A DNA stretch of 39,058 nucleotides from Caulobacter sp. (GCA_028291265.1 JAQGIK010000001.1:1-39058); one strand, 5' to 3'; positions 1 to 9,890 are shown, counted from the first letter of the stretch. Numbers and translations: made by a program. The notes: a model not told the origin generated them from the letters alone.

Positions 1-64
1 ATCCGCGGGCCGGCTGGTCGATCTCGATTCGTCCGCCCAGCAACCGATCCCGGGTAAGGTCCAT
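1..64 (-). CDS. tRNA1(Val) adenine-N6 methyltransferase-like protein, 5' end only
   Basis: Reading leftwards from an ATG at 64-62 gives an open frame to the window edge: MDLTRDRLLGGRIEIDQPAR, then G. The pattern of a leucine, a short GGR/GGK turn and a QP dipeptide is typical of the N-terminus of TrmN6/YfiC-type SAM-dependent methyltransferases, which methylate an adenine in tRNA1(Val). The catalytic NPPY motif lies outside the window, so the call rests on 21 residues. The gene is divergent from the prenyl synthase gene, with about 75 bp between them for both promoters. Divergence from a prenyl synthase is, from memory, common in alphaproteobacteria. Confidence 0.55.
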   Translation of the reverse strand, partial: MDLTRDRLLGGRIEIDQPARG

Positions 65-139
65 TCCGCTTGCTATGCCTTGTGCCAGCCGTTGTCCTGA
101 CCTATCCCGAGCCTGTGGCCCCCGCAACGGCGGCGGCCC

Positions 140-1171
140 ATGTCGCAAGGAGCCGCTCGCTTGGTCGCAGTGAACGCCGACGTCGAACGCCAGCCTGCGT
201 CCGTCGACCTGCTCGTCGACCTGGGCGCGGCTGACATGGACGGCGTCAACGCCCTGATTTCGGCCCGGATGCAGAGCCCGGTGGCGGTCATCCCCGCCCT
301 GGCCGACCATCTGATCAACGCCGGCGGCAAGCGTCTGCGTCCGCTGCTGACCGTGGCCGCCGCCCGGCTGGCCGGGTCGACCACCGACGGCTGCCTGAAA
401 CTGGCCGCCGCCGTCGAGTTCATCCACACCGCCACCCTGCTGCACGACGACGTCATCGACAGCTCGCAACTGCGTCGGGGCAAGGTCGCCGCCCACCTGA
501 TCTGGGGCGCGCCGTCCAGCGTGCTGGTCGGCGACTACCTGTTCGCCCGCGCCTTCGAACTGATGGTCGAGGCCGGATCGCTGCGGGCGTTGGATATCCT
601 GGCCAAGGCGGCCGGCGTGATCAGCGAGGGGGAGGTTCTGCAGCTTACCCGCGCGCACGATCTCAACCTCTCCAAGGACATCTACCTCGAGATCATCCGC
701 GCCAAGACGGCCGAGCTGTTCGCCGCCGCGGCGGAAGCCGGCGCCGTCAGCGCCGGCGCGACCGAGGAGCAGACTCGCGCCATGCGCACCTACGGCATGA
801 ACCTCGGCCTGGCCTTCCAGCTGTCGGACGACGCCCTGGACTACGGCGGCACGACGGAAAAGCTCGGCAAGTACGCCGGCGACGACTTCCGCGAAGGCAA
901 GGCGACCCTGCCGCTGCTGCTGGCCATCGCCGCGACGGGGGAGCAGGAAGCGGCCTTCTGGGAACGCACCATCGGCCGTCGCGAGCAGGACGACGCCGAC
1001 TTCCTGCGGGCCCGCGAGCTGATCAAGATGACGGGGGCCGGCCAGGCGACCCTCGACCTGGCCCACGATTTCGCCAACGAGGCCAAGGACGCCCTCGGCT
1101 GCATGCCGGCCGGCGACTGGCGCCGGGCCCTGGAAGACCTCGCCGACTTCGCGGTCACCCGGAGCGCCTAG
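140..1171 (+). CDS. ispB: polyprenyl (octaprenyl-type) diphosphate synthase
   Basis: This 343-residue trans-isoprenyl diphosphate synthase elongates farnesyl or geranylgeranyl diphosphate with isopentenyl diphosphate to make the long side chain of ubiquinone. Visible family marks are GGKRLRP at residues 62-68, the first aspartate-rich motif DDVID at 103-107, and the second, DDALD, at 230-234. The aspartates bind the Mg2+-diphosphate of the two substrates. Length matches the long-chain (C40-C50) class, but chain length cannot be read from sequence by eye. The ATG at 140 adds a weakly conserved leader of about 35 residues, so a later start is possible. It is divergent from the clipped methyltransferase gene. 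Confidence 0.92.
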   Translation: MSQGAARLVAVNADVERQPASVDLLVDLGAADMDGVNALISARMQSPVAVIPALADHLINAGGKRLRPLLTVAAARLAGSTTDGCLKLAAAVEFIHTATLLHDDVIDSSQLRRGKVAAHLIWGAPSSVLVGDYLFARAFELMVEAGSLRALDILAKAAGVISEGEVLQLTRAHDLNLSKDIYLEIIRAKTAELFAAAAEAGAVSAGATEEQTRAMRTYGMNLGLAFQLSDDALDYGGTTEKLGKYAGDDFREGKATLPLLLAIAATGEQEAAFWERTIGRREQDDADFLRARELIKMTGAGQATLDLAHDFANEAKDALGCMPAGDWRRALEDLADFAVTRSA

Positions 1172-1221
1172 GGTATGGCCGCCCGCGATCATGGCGGATC
1201 GGTTTTTGGGGGCGCGGGCGC

Positions 1222-2160
1222 GTGAGCGAGACGATCCTCGTGATCAAACTCTCGGCCCTCGGCGACTTCATTCAGGCCACCGGGCCGATGAAGGCCATCC
1301 GCGCCGCCCATCCGGCGGCGAAGATCACCCTGCTGACCACCCCGCCCTTCGAGAGCATGGCCAGGGCCACCGGCTGGTTCGACGCGGTCTGGACCGACGG
1401 CCGGCCGGGCTGGAGCGACCTCGCCGCCGTGGCCCGCCTGATCGGCCGCATCCGCAGGGCCCGGTTCGCCCGCGTCTACGACCTGCAGACCCAGGGTCGC
1501 ACGGTCCGCTACTTCCAGCTCCTCTGGCCCCGCCGCCCGCCCTGGTCGGGCAATGCGCCCGGCGCCGCCTTCGAATACGGCGGCGAGGCCCGCGACCGGC
1601 TGCATGTGCAGGACAGCCAGCGCAACCAGCTGCGCATCGCCGGCATCGGCGAGGTCGGGCCGCCCGACATCGGCTGGCTGACCGGCAAGGCCGACCACCG
1701 GCCGCCGGAGCCCTTCGCCCTGCTGGTCCCCGGCGGGGCCCCGCACCGGCCGGCCAAGCGTTGGCCGGCAGAACGGTACGGCGCCCTGGCGAGGGCGCTG
1801 GCCGGGCAGGGGGTCACGCCCGTGGTCCTCGGTCACGGCGACGAGGAGGCGGCGCTGGCCGCTGTCATCCAGAGTGTCGAGCCCACCGCCCAGCTGCTTG
1901 TCGGCCAGACCAGCTTCGGCGACATCGCCGACCTCGCCCGCCGCGCGGCGCTGGTGGTCGGCAATGACACGGGCCCGGTCCACATCGCCATCGCCGCCGG
2001 GGCTCCGGGCGTCGTGCTGTTCTCGGCCGAGAGCAATCCGGACTTGAGCGCGCCGCGGCCGATCCGGGCCGATCAGCCGGTCGAGATCCTGCGCGCGGAA
2101 GACCTGGCCGACCTTGGCCTCGCCACCGTGCTGGACGCCGTGGCCCGCGTCAGAGCCTGA
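1222..2160 (+). CDS. GT9 family glycosyltransferase (heptosyltransferase-like)
   Basis: This 312-residue protein has the two-domain GT-B fold of glycosyltransferase family 9, which includes the ADP-heptose:LPS heptosyltransferases WaaC, WaaF and WaaQ. The N-terminal KLSALGDF (residues 9-16) and the late GNDTGPVHIA (from about residue 247) are the acceptor-side and nucleotide-sugar-side signatures. It probably adds a sugar to the LPS core at the cytoplasmic face of the inner membrane. Which sugar is unknown, since several alphaproteobacteria lack heptose. The start is a GTG 50 bp after the prenyl synthase. Its last 11 bases overlap the convergent flavoprotein gene. Confidence 0.85.
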   Translation: MSETILVIKLSALGDFIQATGPMKAIRAAHPAAKITLLTTPPFESMARATGWFDAVWTDGRPGWSDLAAVARLIGRIRRARFARVYDLQTQGRTVRYFQLLWPRRPPWSGNAPGAAFEYGGEARDRLHVQDSQRNQLRIAGIGEVGPPDIGWLTGKADHRPPEPFALLVPGGAPHRPAKRWPAERYGALARALAGQGVTPVVLGHGDEEAALAAVIQSVEPTAQLLVGQTSFGDIADLARRAALVVGNDTGPVHIAIAAGAPGVVLFSAESNPDLSAPRPIRADQPVEILRAEDLADLGLATVLDAVARVRA

Positions 2161-2584
2161 GTTCGCCCTCGTCCTCGCCGTCCCAGTAGTGGATTCGCTC
2201 GGCATGGACCTTGATCATCGCCAGTCCGGGCGTGTCGGGGCCGTCCTTGGCCCAGCGGTCCATGTCGTGGGTCCAGTGTTCCTTGAAGGCCGCCCTGTCG
2301 CGGATGATCTCGGCCTCGCCCTCAATCGAAATGAAGGTCGGCGGCTTGCCGAGCAGGCCCTTGCTGGTCTGCAGTGACAGCCCGACCTTGGGATCGCGCT
2401 CGACATCCTGGAAGGTGCGGGATTCCTCGAAGACGAAGAACCAGCTGTCGCCGTCGTACTCGACGTCGCGGTTGTTGCTCATCGGCCGGGCGGCGATCTG
2501 GCCGCCGTCGGTCCTGGTCTGCAGCATGACGAAATCGATGTCCTTCATCGTCTCGGCGATGTCGGGAAGGGTCTTGTCGCCCAT
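2150..2584 (-). CDS. pyridoxamine 5'-phosphate oxidase-like general stress protein
   Basis: A 144-residue split-barrel protein of the 'general stress protein 26'/Pyrid_ox_like group. The family binds FMN or F420-like flavins and is often stress induced; the substrate is generally unknown. The visible pattern is a strand ending in MLQTRTDGG, then ARPMSNN, then a DGDSWFFV strand and a KVGLSLQT strand, the usual order for these barrels. The C-terminus ends in acidic residues. The ATG at 2584 is followed directly by the expected N-terminal helix. The gene is convergent with the GT9 gene and overlaps its end by 11 bp, so the two are unlikely to share regulation. Confidence 0.82.
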   Translation of the reverse strand: MGDKTLPDIAETMKDIDFVMLQTRTDGGQIAARPMSNNRDVEYDGDSWFFVFEESRTFQDVERDPKVGLSLQTSKGLLGKPPTFISIEGEAEIIRDRAAFKEHWTHDMDRWAKDGPDTPGLAMIKVHAERIHYWDGEDEGELRL

Positions 2585-2653
2585 CTCGGGGTTTCCTTTT
2601 GCGGGGGTGAATCTGTCCCCTGCAAAGCGCCAATCCCCGCCGCCCGTTCCGCC

Positions 2654-3085
2654 TCAGCCGCGAAGTTGATGCGTGAAACCGTCGGCCTCGACCGGCTCGA
2701 ACCCCATCGCCTCCCAGAACGGTGGCGCGGCCTTGCTGGCCCGGGCGTTGGCGGTGAGCAGGCGGGCCGCCTGCAACCCCTGCTGAATCATCGCCCCGGC
2801 CAGGGCCTGGCCAACGCCGCGACGGCGAAAGGCCGGCGCGACATAGAGCCGGCGCATACGCATGGCCGGTTCGGTCAGCCCCGCCTGCGGCGTCACCCCG
2901 CCGACACCGGCCAGGTCGCCATCGATGAAGGCGGCGAACAGGGCGCCCGGCTCGGCGAATTCCCGCCCGTCATCCCACTGCTGGGCCAGCGCCTCCATGT
3001 TGCGGACGCGTTCGGCGCGGGCGACAGCGCGCAAGGTCTCGAATCCCGCCGGCAACGCCTCGACAACCCTCACGATCTGCACCAC
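2654..3085 (-). CDS. GNAT family N-acetyltransferase
   Basis: A 143-residue single-domain acetyltransferase of the Gcn5-related superfamily, which moves an acetyl group from acetyl-CoA to an amine. The acetyl-CoA pyrophosphate-binding motif A is clear: the strand MRMRRLYVAPAF followed by RRRGVGQAL, matching R/Q-x-x-G-x-G/A. The C-terminal strand FWEAMGFEPV is the usual motif B region. The substrate cannot be predicted. It lies alone between two divergent or independent genes, with about 70 bp before the stress protein. Confidence 0.85.
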   Translation of the reverse strand: MVQIVRVVEALPAGFETLRAVARAERVRNMEALAQQWDDGREFAEPGALFAAFIDGDLAGVGGVTPQAGLTEPAMRMRRLYVAPAFRRRGVGQALAGAMIQQGLQAARLLTANARASKAAPPFWEAMGFEPVEADGFTHQLRG

Positions 3086-3117
3086 ATCAAGGTCTCCGCC
3101 ACTCGGGGAACCCTGCC

Positions 3118-3512
3118 ATGATCCGCCTGATCCTCAACATCCTGTGGTTCATCCTCGGGGGATGGATTTCGGGCCTGCTGTGGCTGCTCGGCGGGGCCAT
3201 CCTGGCCATCACCATCGTTGGCCTGCCCTACACCGCCGCCGCCTGGCGCATCGCCGGCTTCTCCTTCTGGCCGTTCGGCAAGGAGGTGGTCAGCCGCGAG
3301 AGCCTCGGCCTGAGCGACGCCGGCACCGGCGGCCTCGGCGTCGTGCTCAACACCATCTGGTTCGTCTTCGCCGGCTGGTACATCGCGCTGAGCCACCTGG
3401 TCATCGCCATCGCCGAGTTCGTCAGCATCATCGGCATCCCGTTCGCCCTGAAGGACCTGCAGCTCGCGGTGCTGGCCCTGGCGCCGATCGGCAAGACGGT
3501 GGTCGAGAAGCG

Positions 3513-3516
<4 letters not shown>
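3118..3516 (+). CDS. yccF: YccF-family inner membrane protein
   Basis: A 132-residue integral membrane protein made of two related YccF repeats. Each repeat has a hydrophobic hairpin followed by a short amphipathic stretch: [12 protein letters not shown] then [16 protein letters not shown], and later [13 protein letters not shown] then [18 protein letters not shown]. The repeated WF.(L/F)(G/A)GW and PFG/PIGK elements identify the family, whose function is not established. Its stop codon shares the bases CTAG (3513-3516) with the stop codon of the convergent fumarase gene. Confidence 0.85.
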
Positions 3517-4901
<1,385 letters not shown>

Positions 4902-5015
4902 CGGGCGGGTCCCTGAAACAAGCGTTGGCAGGGGTTTAGCGCCGGGGGGACAGACTGCAAGGCCTGACGGCGCGCGGGCGGCGGTGTAGCCTCGGCTCAG
5001 CATCGGGAGACTCAC

Positions 5016-5336
5016 ATGATCGTCGCCACCACCAACGACCTGACCGGTTATCGCGTCGTCGAATACGTCGGCCTCGTGCGCGGCATCACCGCCCGCTCGC
5101 GCAGTATCCTCGGCAACATCGGCGGCGGTCTGCAGTCGCTGTTCGGCGGCAACCTGTCGATCTACACCGAGCTTGCCGAGACGGCCCGGCAGGAGGCTCT
5201 GAACCTCATGATCAAACACGCCGAGGCCCAGGGCGCCAACGCCATCATCGCCATGCGCTACGACGCCAACGAGATCATGGAAGGCATCACCGAGGTGCTG
5301 GCCTACGGCACGGCGGTGAAGGTGGAGAAGGTTTGA
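5016..5336 (+). CDS. YbjQ family protein (heavy-metal-binding-like domain)
   Basis: A 106-residue protein of the YbjQ/UPF0145 family: the YVGLVRGIT strand, the [26 protein letters not shown] helix-strand and the [12 protein letters not shown] end are the conserved core. Family members form small homo-oligomers and were named for a putative metal-binding domain. The true role is unknown. The ATG at 5016 follows a GGGAGA ribosome-binding site. It ends 15 bp before the operator-like repeat of the toxin-antitoxin operon. Confidence 0.85.
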   Translation: MIVATTNDLTGYRVVEYVGLVRGITARSRSILGNIGGGLQSLFGGNLSIYTELAETARQEALNLMIKHAEAQGANAIIAMRYDANEIMEGITEVLAYGTAVKVEKV

Positions 5337-5350
5337 GGAGTGTGCTAAGT

Positions 5351-5368
5351 TAGCCAGAAGTTTGGCTA
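5351..5368. promoter_or_regulatory. inverted repeat before the Phd/PIN operon, likely autoregulatory operator
   Basis: TAGCCA-GAAGTT-TGGCTA is a perfect 6-bp inverted repeat with a 6-bp spacer, ending 12 bp before the antitoxin ATG. Phd/YefM-type antitoxins usually repress their own promoter by binding such palindromes, so this is the natural operator. The base sequence is also AT-richer than its surroundings, as expected for a promoter. Binding itself is inferred. Confidence 0.6.
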
Positions 5369-5380
5369 GGAATTCCTTTG

Positions 5381-5641
5381 ATGGACGTTGGCGTCTTCGA
5401 GGCCCGTAACCGCTTTTCAGAGCTGATCGACGCGGCGGAACGCGGTGAGGAGGTGACCGTGCTGCGGTACGGCAAGCCGGTGGCCAAGCTTGTTCCCATC
5501 ACCGCCCCGGAGGATGTTGCCGCGAGGAGGCGGCGAGCCATCGAGGAATCGGTCGCGCTTGGCGAGAAAATTCGCCAACGACTGGGTCGAGTTCTTGCGC
5601 ATGACGAGATTGTCGCCGCCAAGGACGAAGGCCGTCCGTGA
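5381..5641 (+). CDS. type II antitoxin, Phd/YefM family
   Basis: An 86-residue antitoxin. The N-terminal half ([33 protein letters not shown]) is the classic Phd fold, with FEAR.(R/K)FSELI and the R.GKPVA strand. The C-terminal half is a charged helix that would wrap around and inhibit the toxin. The ATG at 5381 is preferred over the TTG directly before it. The stop codon overlaps the GTG start of the PIN gene (GTGA, 5638-5641), so the two are translationally coupled. The pair is a VapBC-like module with a Phd-type rather than AbrB-type antitoxin. Confidence 0.9.
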   Translation: MDVGVFEARNRFSELIDAAERGEEVTVLRYGKPVAKLVPITAPEDVAARRRRAIEESVALGEKIRQRLGRVLAHDEIVAAKDEGRP

Positions 5642-6066
5642 TTGTCATCGACAGTTCGTTCGCGATCGCCGCCCTCATCGACGAAGACCACTCCGAATAT
5701 GTCCGTGACATGGTCCTGGCCTTCGAGGCCGTGTCATTCGTCGCGCCGAAACTGATCTGGTGGGAATTTGCCAATGTCGTCCAGCAGAAGGTCCGTCGGG
5801 GGATTCTGTCGGCCGAGGAGCAGGTCGCTGTCTGGGACAGATTTCTGAACCTCGGGATCGAGACGGCCGCAAATCCCGCCTTTCAGGACCTTCCAGAACT
5901 CGCTCGCCTTTCGAGCACCTACGGACTCTCGGCCTATGACGCCGCCTATCTGCAGCTAGCTTTGTCAGAAGGCGCCAGCCTGGCGACGCTGGACAAGCCA
6001 TTGGCGCGCGCTGCGGCTGCAGAACGGGTCCTGGTGATCTGTCCAACGCCGATGATCGCCCCTTGA
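5638..6066 (+). CDS. PIN-domain ribonuclease toxin (VapC-like)
   Basis: A 142-residue PIN-domain protein. The four acidic residues expected to hold the catalytic metals are present: D5 (MIVIDSS), E43 (WWEFAN), D101 (SAYDAAY) and D119 (ATLDKP). VapC-type toxins cleave tRNA or rRNA when freed from the antitoxin. The GTG start overlaps the antitoxin stop. Its own stop overlaps the TTG start of the RusA-like gene, so all three genes read as one transcript. All four acidic residues are intact, so the toxin is probably functional. Confidence 0.9.
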   Translation: MIVIDSSFAIAALIDEDHSEYVRDMVLAFEAVSFVAPKLIWWEFANVVQQKVRRGILSAEEQVAVWDRFLNLGIETAANPAFQDLPELARLSSTYGLSAYDAAYLQLALSEGASLATLDKPLARAAAAERVLVICPTPMIAP

Positions 6067-6422
6067 CCGACGACGACTGGACCCACCACGGCAAGGTCCG
6101 GGCCCGCGAGGCGGACGGGGTGCTGGAGATCGTCGTCGACGGCCTGACCACGCAGGCTCGCTACTACAAGCCGCTGATCTACGAGTTCTTCCGCAAGTCC
6201 TGGCGCGGCTCGCGGCCGGCCTGGGGCGAGTTCTCGGTCGAGATCATGATGGACTACACCGGCGATCCGCCGTGGATGGACCTCGACAACCTGGCCAAGG
6301 CCCTGCTCGACGCCATCAAGGGCTACGCCTTCCACGACGACGCCCAGGTCTGGAAGCTGCTCGTCGAGCGGCGGCAGGGCGAGCGCGAGCGGATCAGCAT
6401 CCGCGTCGAGAAGCGGGCTTAA
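6063..6422 (+). CDS. RusA-family Holliday junction endonuclease-like protein
   Basis: A 119-residue protein whose second half carries the RusA pattern: MDLDNLAKALLDAI (D73, D75, N76, K79) followed by FHDDAQV (D92, D93). In E. coli RusA the equivalent aspartates bind Mg2+ and the lysine helps catalysis in symmetric cleavage of Holliday junctions. Length is the usual ~120 residues. The TTG start overlaps the PIN stop (TTGA) and no strong ribosome-binding site is seen, which suggests coupling. A downstream start would remove part of the first strand. RusA is usually phage-derived, so a link to a toxin-antitoxin operon is unusual. Confidence 0.82.
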   Translation: MTDDDWTHHGKVRAREADGVLEIVVDGLTTQARYYKPLIYEFFRKSWRGSRPAWGEFSVEIMMDYTGDPPWMDLDNLAKALLDAIKGYAFHDDAQVWKLLVERRQGERERISIRVEKRA

Positions 6423-6796
6423 GCGCGCTTGCCGGGCTTTTCCATGGAGAGCACCGCCACCGCCGCGTAGGCGACCAGCAGGAAGGCGGCGTAGCGGCCC
6501 TGGTTGGCCTGCGGGAACAGGCTCTGCAGGTTGAGCAGCGCGATCAGGCCGCCGATCAGGCCGGGCGCGAAGAACACCAGGGCCGGAACGGCGCGCTTCC
6601 CACGCGATGTGCGGCGCAGGCGGGCGGTGATGCAGAAGGCCACCCCCATGGCCGCGGTCGCCAGGGCGGCGTTGGCCGCATAGACGAAAAAGCTGCTCTC
6701 CAGAATGCCGCCCCCGAAGGCGCCATAGAAAGCCGTCACGGCCACCCAGGTGATCGCCCCCGCGATCCCGTAGGCAAAAGCGTCTTCTTTTGACAC
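6419..6796 (-). CDS. small four-helix membrane protein, unknown function
   Basis: A 125-residue protein with four hydrophobic segments, at roughly residues 8-26, 36-58, 70-90 and 100-117, separated by a basic loop (TARLRRTSRGKR) and ending in KPGKRA. The basic loops suggest the N- and C-termini lie in the cytoplasm. I do not recognise a named family; small DUF5367-type proteins have a similar layout. The start is a GTG at 6796 with a GGGG stretch upstream. Its stop overlaps the end of the convergent RusA-like gene. Confidence 0.6.
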   Translation of the reverse strand: MSKEDAFAYGIAGAITWVAVTAFYGAFGGGILESSFFVYAANAALATAAMGVAFCITARLRRTSRGKRAVPALVFFAPGLIGGLIALLNLQSLFPQANQGRYAAFLLVAYAAVAVLSMEKPGKRA

Positions 6797-6915
6797 GACA
6801 CAACCCCACAGTCCCTGATGACAGGGTTGTCCTGCCAGAGCCGTGCCGACAAGGGGGCGCCGGGCAAAGGTTGCCGAAAACTTAACGCCTGCGCCAATCC
6901 GCCTCAGTCAGGCGG

Positions 6916-9027
6916 TCAGTTGGCCCAGGGGAAGATGGCGCCCCAGCAGGCCAGGACCACCGAGAACAGCAGGAAGGCCGCCGTCGTCCAGGTGAAGCGC
7001 AGCTTGCGTCCCTGGGTGAAGCTGTCGACCCGCCGTCCGCCCTGCCAGACAAAGGGGGTGAGGATCACCACCACGACGCTGAACAGCGCCGCCACCAGCC
7101 CGCAGGATGAGGCGATGATCAGCAGGGCGCCGGGCCAGTCGTAGAAGATGGCCGCTACGTCGCCGACCTTGCCGAACCACAGGATGAAGCTGACCAGCAT
7201 GATCAGCCACAGCACGGCCTGGATGGTCTGCAGCAGGCTGGCACGCGCCTGCACCGTCGTCTGGCGCAGGTTCAGCCGCAGGCGCAGCAGAGCGCCGACC
7301 ACGGTGACGATGCTGGCCAGGCCCGCCAGGATCGCCGCCCAGATCAGCCAGCCATCGCCGCCGAAAAAGTTCAGGCGCTTGGAATAGCGGCTGGCGATGC
7401 TGTCGTAGAAGCCGGTCGCCCGGCCGTCCTGCATGGTGAAGACGATGACCCGCGAGTCGCTGGCCGACTGGAAGCGCCCGGCGGTGTCCAGCGGCGTCCA
7501 GATCGAAGCCCCGTCGAAGCCCTTGAGGACCAGCTGACCCTGACCATCGACCTTGGCCGTGACCCGGCCGTTGAACAGGCCGACGAACTTCTCCATGCCG
7601 TGGAAGGCGCGGCGCGAACTGAGGTACTGGCCGCCGAAGGCCCCGCTGTTGTCCTTCAGCCATTGCGACAGGCGCGGCGCGGCCGGGGCGGGCCCGTAGA
7701 AGCGCTCGACGATCCTGCCGGGCAGGCTGGCCTCCAGGCCATAGCCGGTCTCGGTGTTGGTCGAGATGAAGACGCCCAGGCCCAGCTCCGGAATCACCAC
7801 CATGTTGGACATGAAGCTGAGGGTCGAACCGCCGTGGCCGTAGCCGACCCGGTTCCCCGGCAACTGGAATTCCATGAAGCCGTGGGCGAAGCCGCCGGCC
7901 CCCGGCGCGGCGCGGTCCGAGACGGTGCGGAAGCCGGCAGAGGTCTGGGGATTGAAGATCGTCTGGCCGTCCAGCGTCCCGCCGTTCAGCAACATGGTCA
8001 TGTAGCGGGCCATGTCGCCGGCCGTGGAGGAGACGCCACCGGCCGGAGCGGCCTGGCTGACGTATTCGTAGGGTCGCGGCGTGAAGCGGGTGCCGTTCCA
8101 GAAATAGCCTTCGGCCACGTCGCCGGCCAGGCTGGCCGGCATCGGCGCCGGGAGGCCCTCGCGCGGCGGGTAGCGGTCGCGGAAGGTGGTGCGGGTCATG
8201 CCCAGCGGCCCGGTGATCTCCTGTTCGACCATCTGCTCGAACGGCTTGTTGACCTGGCGGGCGGCGGCCAGGCCGGCCAAGGCGACGCCGTAGTTGGAAT
8301 AGGCGGGGATCGTCCCCGGCGCCCATTCGCGGCGCGGGCGCTCCTGCTTCAGCCAGGTGAGCATCGGGCGCACCCGGGCCGGGTCCTTCTCGAACAGCTG
8401 GCCGAAGGCGCGGTCCTCGAAGCCGGGGCGGTGGTTCATCAGGTCGATGACCCGGATCTCCCTGGCGAAGCCCTGGTCGGGCACCCGCACGGATTCGGGC
8501 AGGTAGAGGTTGATCGGCGCATCCAGCCTCATGCGGCCGGCCTCGACCTGACGCATCACCGAGATCCAGGTGAAGGTCTTGGAGATGGAGGCCAGGCGGA
8601 ACAGGCTGCGGTCCGGATCGACCCGGCGCGGGTGGTCGCCCAGACGGTCGAAGCCATAGCCCTTCTTCATGACCACCTGGCCGTTCTGGACGATGGAGAC
8701 GGTGACGCCGGCGATGTGGTCGCGGCTCATGCTGGTGGTCACCACCCCGTCGACGAAGGCCTCGAGCTGGGCCGGGTCGATCGGCGCGACCGGGGCGACG
8801 ACATTGGCGACAGGCGCGGCGGGCAGGGCGACGGCGGTCGGCGCGGCGCGCGGCCGGGCCGGGGGCGTCGCGGCCTTGGGCTGGGCTTTAGGCGCGGGCG
8901 TGTAGGGAATCGGAGCCGAGGGCGTGGCGGCGACGGGTTCCTGGGCGGACCCGGCGACCGGCGCGGCGCCGACCACCAGAGACAGGACAGCCGCCAGGCC
9001 GCCCTTCAGAACCGATTTGACAGACAC
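6916..9027 (-). CDS. serine hydrolase, class C beta-lactamase/DD-peptidase family, with C-terminal membrane domain
   Basis: A 703-residue protein with three parts. Residues 1-28 are a signal peptide; about 30-85 form an Ala/Pro-rich linker. About 86-470 form a beta-lactamase-related serine hydrolase domain with S147-I-S-K150 (SxxK nucleophile and base), a YSN motif (AYSNYG) and a GHGGS motif near residue 411 in place of KTG. The last ~190 residues hold four predicted membrane helices. Such proteins are usually periplasmic esterases or peptidases anchored in the inner membrane; the substrate is unknown. The C13 peptidase gene lies just upstream on the same strand, 54 bp away. Confidence 0.88.
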   Translation of the reverse strand: MSVKSVLKGGLAAVLSLVVGAAPVAGSAQEPVAATPSAPIPYTPAPKAQPKAATPPARPRAAPTAVALPAAPVANVVAPVAPIDPAQLEAFVDGVVTTSMSRDHIAGVTVSIVQNGQVVMKKGYGFDRLGDHPRRVDPDRSLFRLASISKTFTWISVMRQVEAGRMRLDAPINLYLPESVRVPDQGFAREIRVIDLMNHRPGFEDRAFGQLFEKDPARVRPMLTWLKQERPRREWAPGTIPAYSNYGVALAGLAAARQVNKPFEQMVEQEITGPLGMTRTTFRDRYPPREGLPAPMPASLAGDVAEGYFWNGTRFTPRPYEYVSQAAPAGGVSSTAGDMARYMTMLLNGGTLDGQTIFNPQTSAGFRTVSDRAAPGAGGFAHGFMEFQLPGNRVGYGHGGSTLSFMSNMVVIPELGLGVFISTNTETGYGLEASLPGRIVERFYGPAPAAPRLSQWLKDNSGAFGGQYLSSRRAFHGMEKFVGLFNGRVTAKVDGQGQLVLKGFDGASIWTPLDTAGRFQSASDSRVIVFTMQDGRATGFYDSIASRYSKRLNFFGGDGWLIWAAILAGLASIVTVVGALLRLRLNLRQTTVQARASLLQTIQAVLWLIMLVSFILWFGKVGDVAAIFYDWPGALLIIASSCGLVAALFSVVVVILTPFVWQGGRRVDSFTQGRKLRFTWTTAAFLLFSVVLACWGAIFPWAN

Positions 9028-9081
9028 ACTGCTCTCCCTCTCCGGCCAGGTGGGGGGACGGCCGGGGATTTGCGCCCCTCG

Positions 9082-9867
9082 CTAACTCCCCTTTGGGAAG
9101 GCGTAAAGCATAAGCATGGGCCTCAAGGCCGAACCGACCGAAACCTGGGGCATGGACGGCGGCGACATGCCGGTCTCCCGCTCCATCCGCTCGACGCAGG
9201 CGGTGATCGCCGGGGGCAGGGCGCCCAGGGTCTTCACCACCTTCACCGACTGCAGGAAGCAGTCGTCGAAGTAGGGGTAGGTGTTCTGCTGGCCGCAGCC
9301 GAATGAACTGCGGTCCTTGGCGGCGGCGGTCATCACCAGGCGGTTGGGCTGCTCCAGGGCCGGCACGTTCACCCCCGAGAAACAGGTGGAGATGATCACC
9401 ACGCTGGGGCGGCCCGGACAGGCGTGGTCGACCAGCTCGGCCATCACCTGCGGCAGGATGATGGTCTGCTTCTTCGGATCGTCGGAATTGAGGAAGGCGC
9501 CGTACTGGACCCCGTGCGAGGTGAGGTAGAAGAGGCAGCCGCCCTTGGCCTTCCGCGCCGTGTCGGCCAGGCCGTCATAGATGTCGAACAATCGGCTGTG
9601 GCCGAGGCCGGCGTCGCCGTAGCGGTCCGGCCGGACGGAAAACTGGCGGACATTCTCGGGCGCGAAGCCCATCCGCTCGACCAGGGCCTTGGCGACGTCC
9701 CGGCGGGCGTTGTCGAAGGCCTCGGTGTCGCCCTCGTTGTGAGCCCCGGCGAAATCGCCGGCCACGACCACGGCGGCCCAGTCCTTGAAGTTCGGCTGGG
9801 CGGCCGGCGCGGAACTCGAAATCGCCAGGACAAACAGCCCGGCCAACACCGCCAACAGTCGCCTCAT
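9082..9867 (-). CDS. secreted C13-family (legumain/caspase-like) cysteine peptidase
   Basis: A 261-residue protein with a signal peptide at residues 1-23 (MRRLLAVLAGLFVLAISSSA). The dyad of clan CD peptidases is visible: H118 in LTSHGVQYG and C162 in IISTCFSGV, each after a hydrophobic strand, as in legumain and the bacterial C13 family (Pfam Peptidase_C13). Legumains cut after Asn or Asp; bacterial members are little studied. It lies between sspB and the serine hydrolase gene on the same strand, 23 bp from the former, so the three may be co-transcribed. The periplasmic location is inferred from the leader. Confidence 0.86.
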   Translation of the reverse strand: MRRLLAVLAGLFVLAISSSAPAAQPNFKDWAAVVVAGDFAGAHNEGDTEAFDNARRDVAKALVERMGFAPENVRQFSVRPDRYGDAGLGHSRLFDIYDGLADTARKAKGGCLFYLTSHGVQYGAFLNSDDPKKQTIILPQVMAELVDHACPGRPSVVIISTCFSGVNVPALEQPNRLVMTAAAKDRSSFGCGQQNTYPYFDDCFLQSVKVVKTLGALPPAITACVERMERETGMSPPSMPQVSVGSALRPMLMLYAFPKGS

Positions 9868-9890
9868 CGATCGCCCCCGACCTCAGGTGT

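Noticed and set aside
4902..5219. N-terminal extension of fumarase up to 5219
   Set aside because: The extension has no family counterpart and would overlap the YbjQ gene; ATG 4901 gives the normal length.
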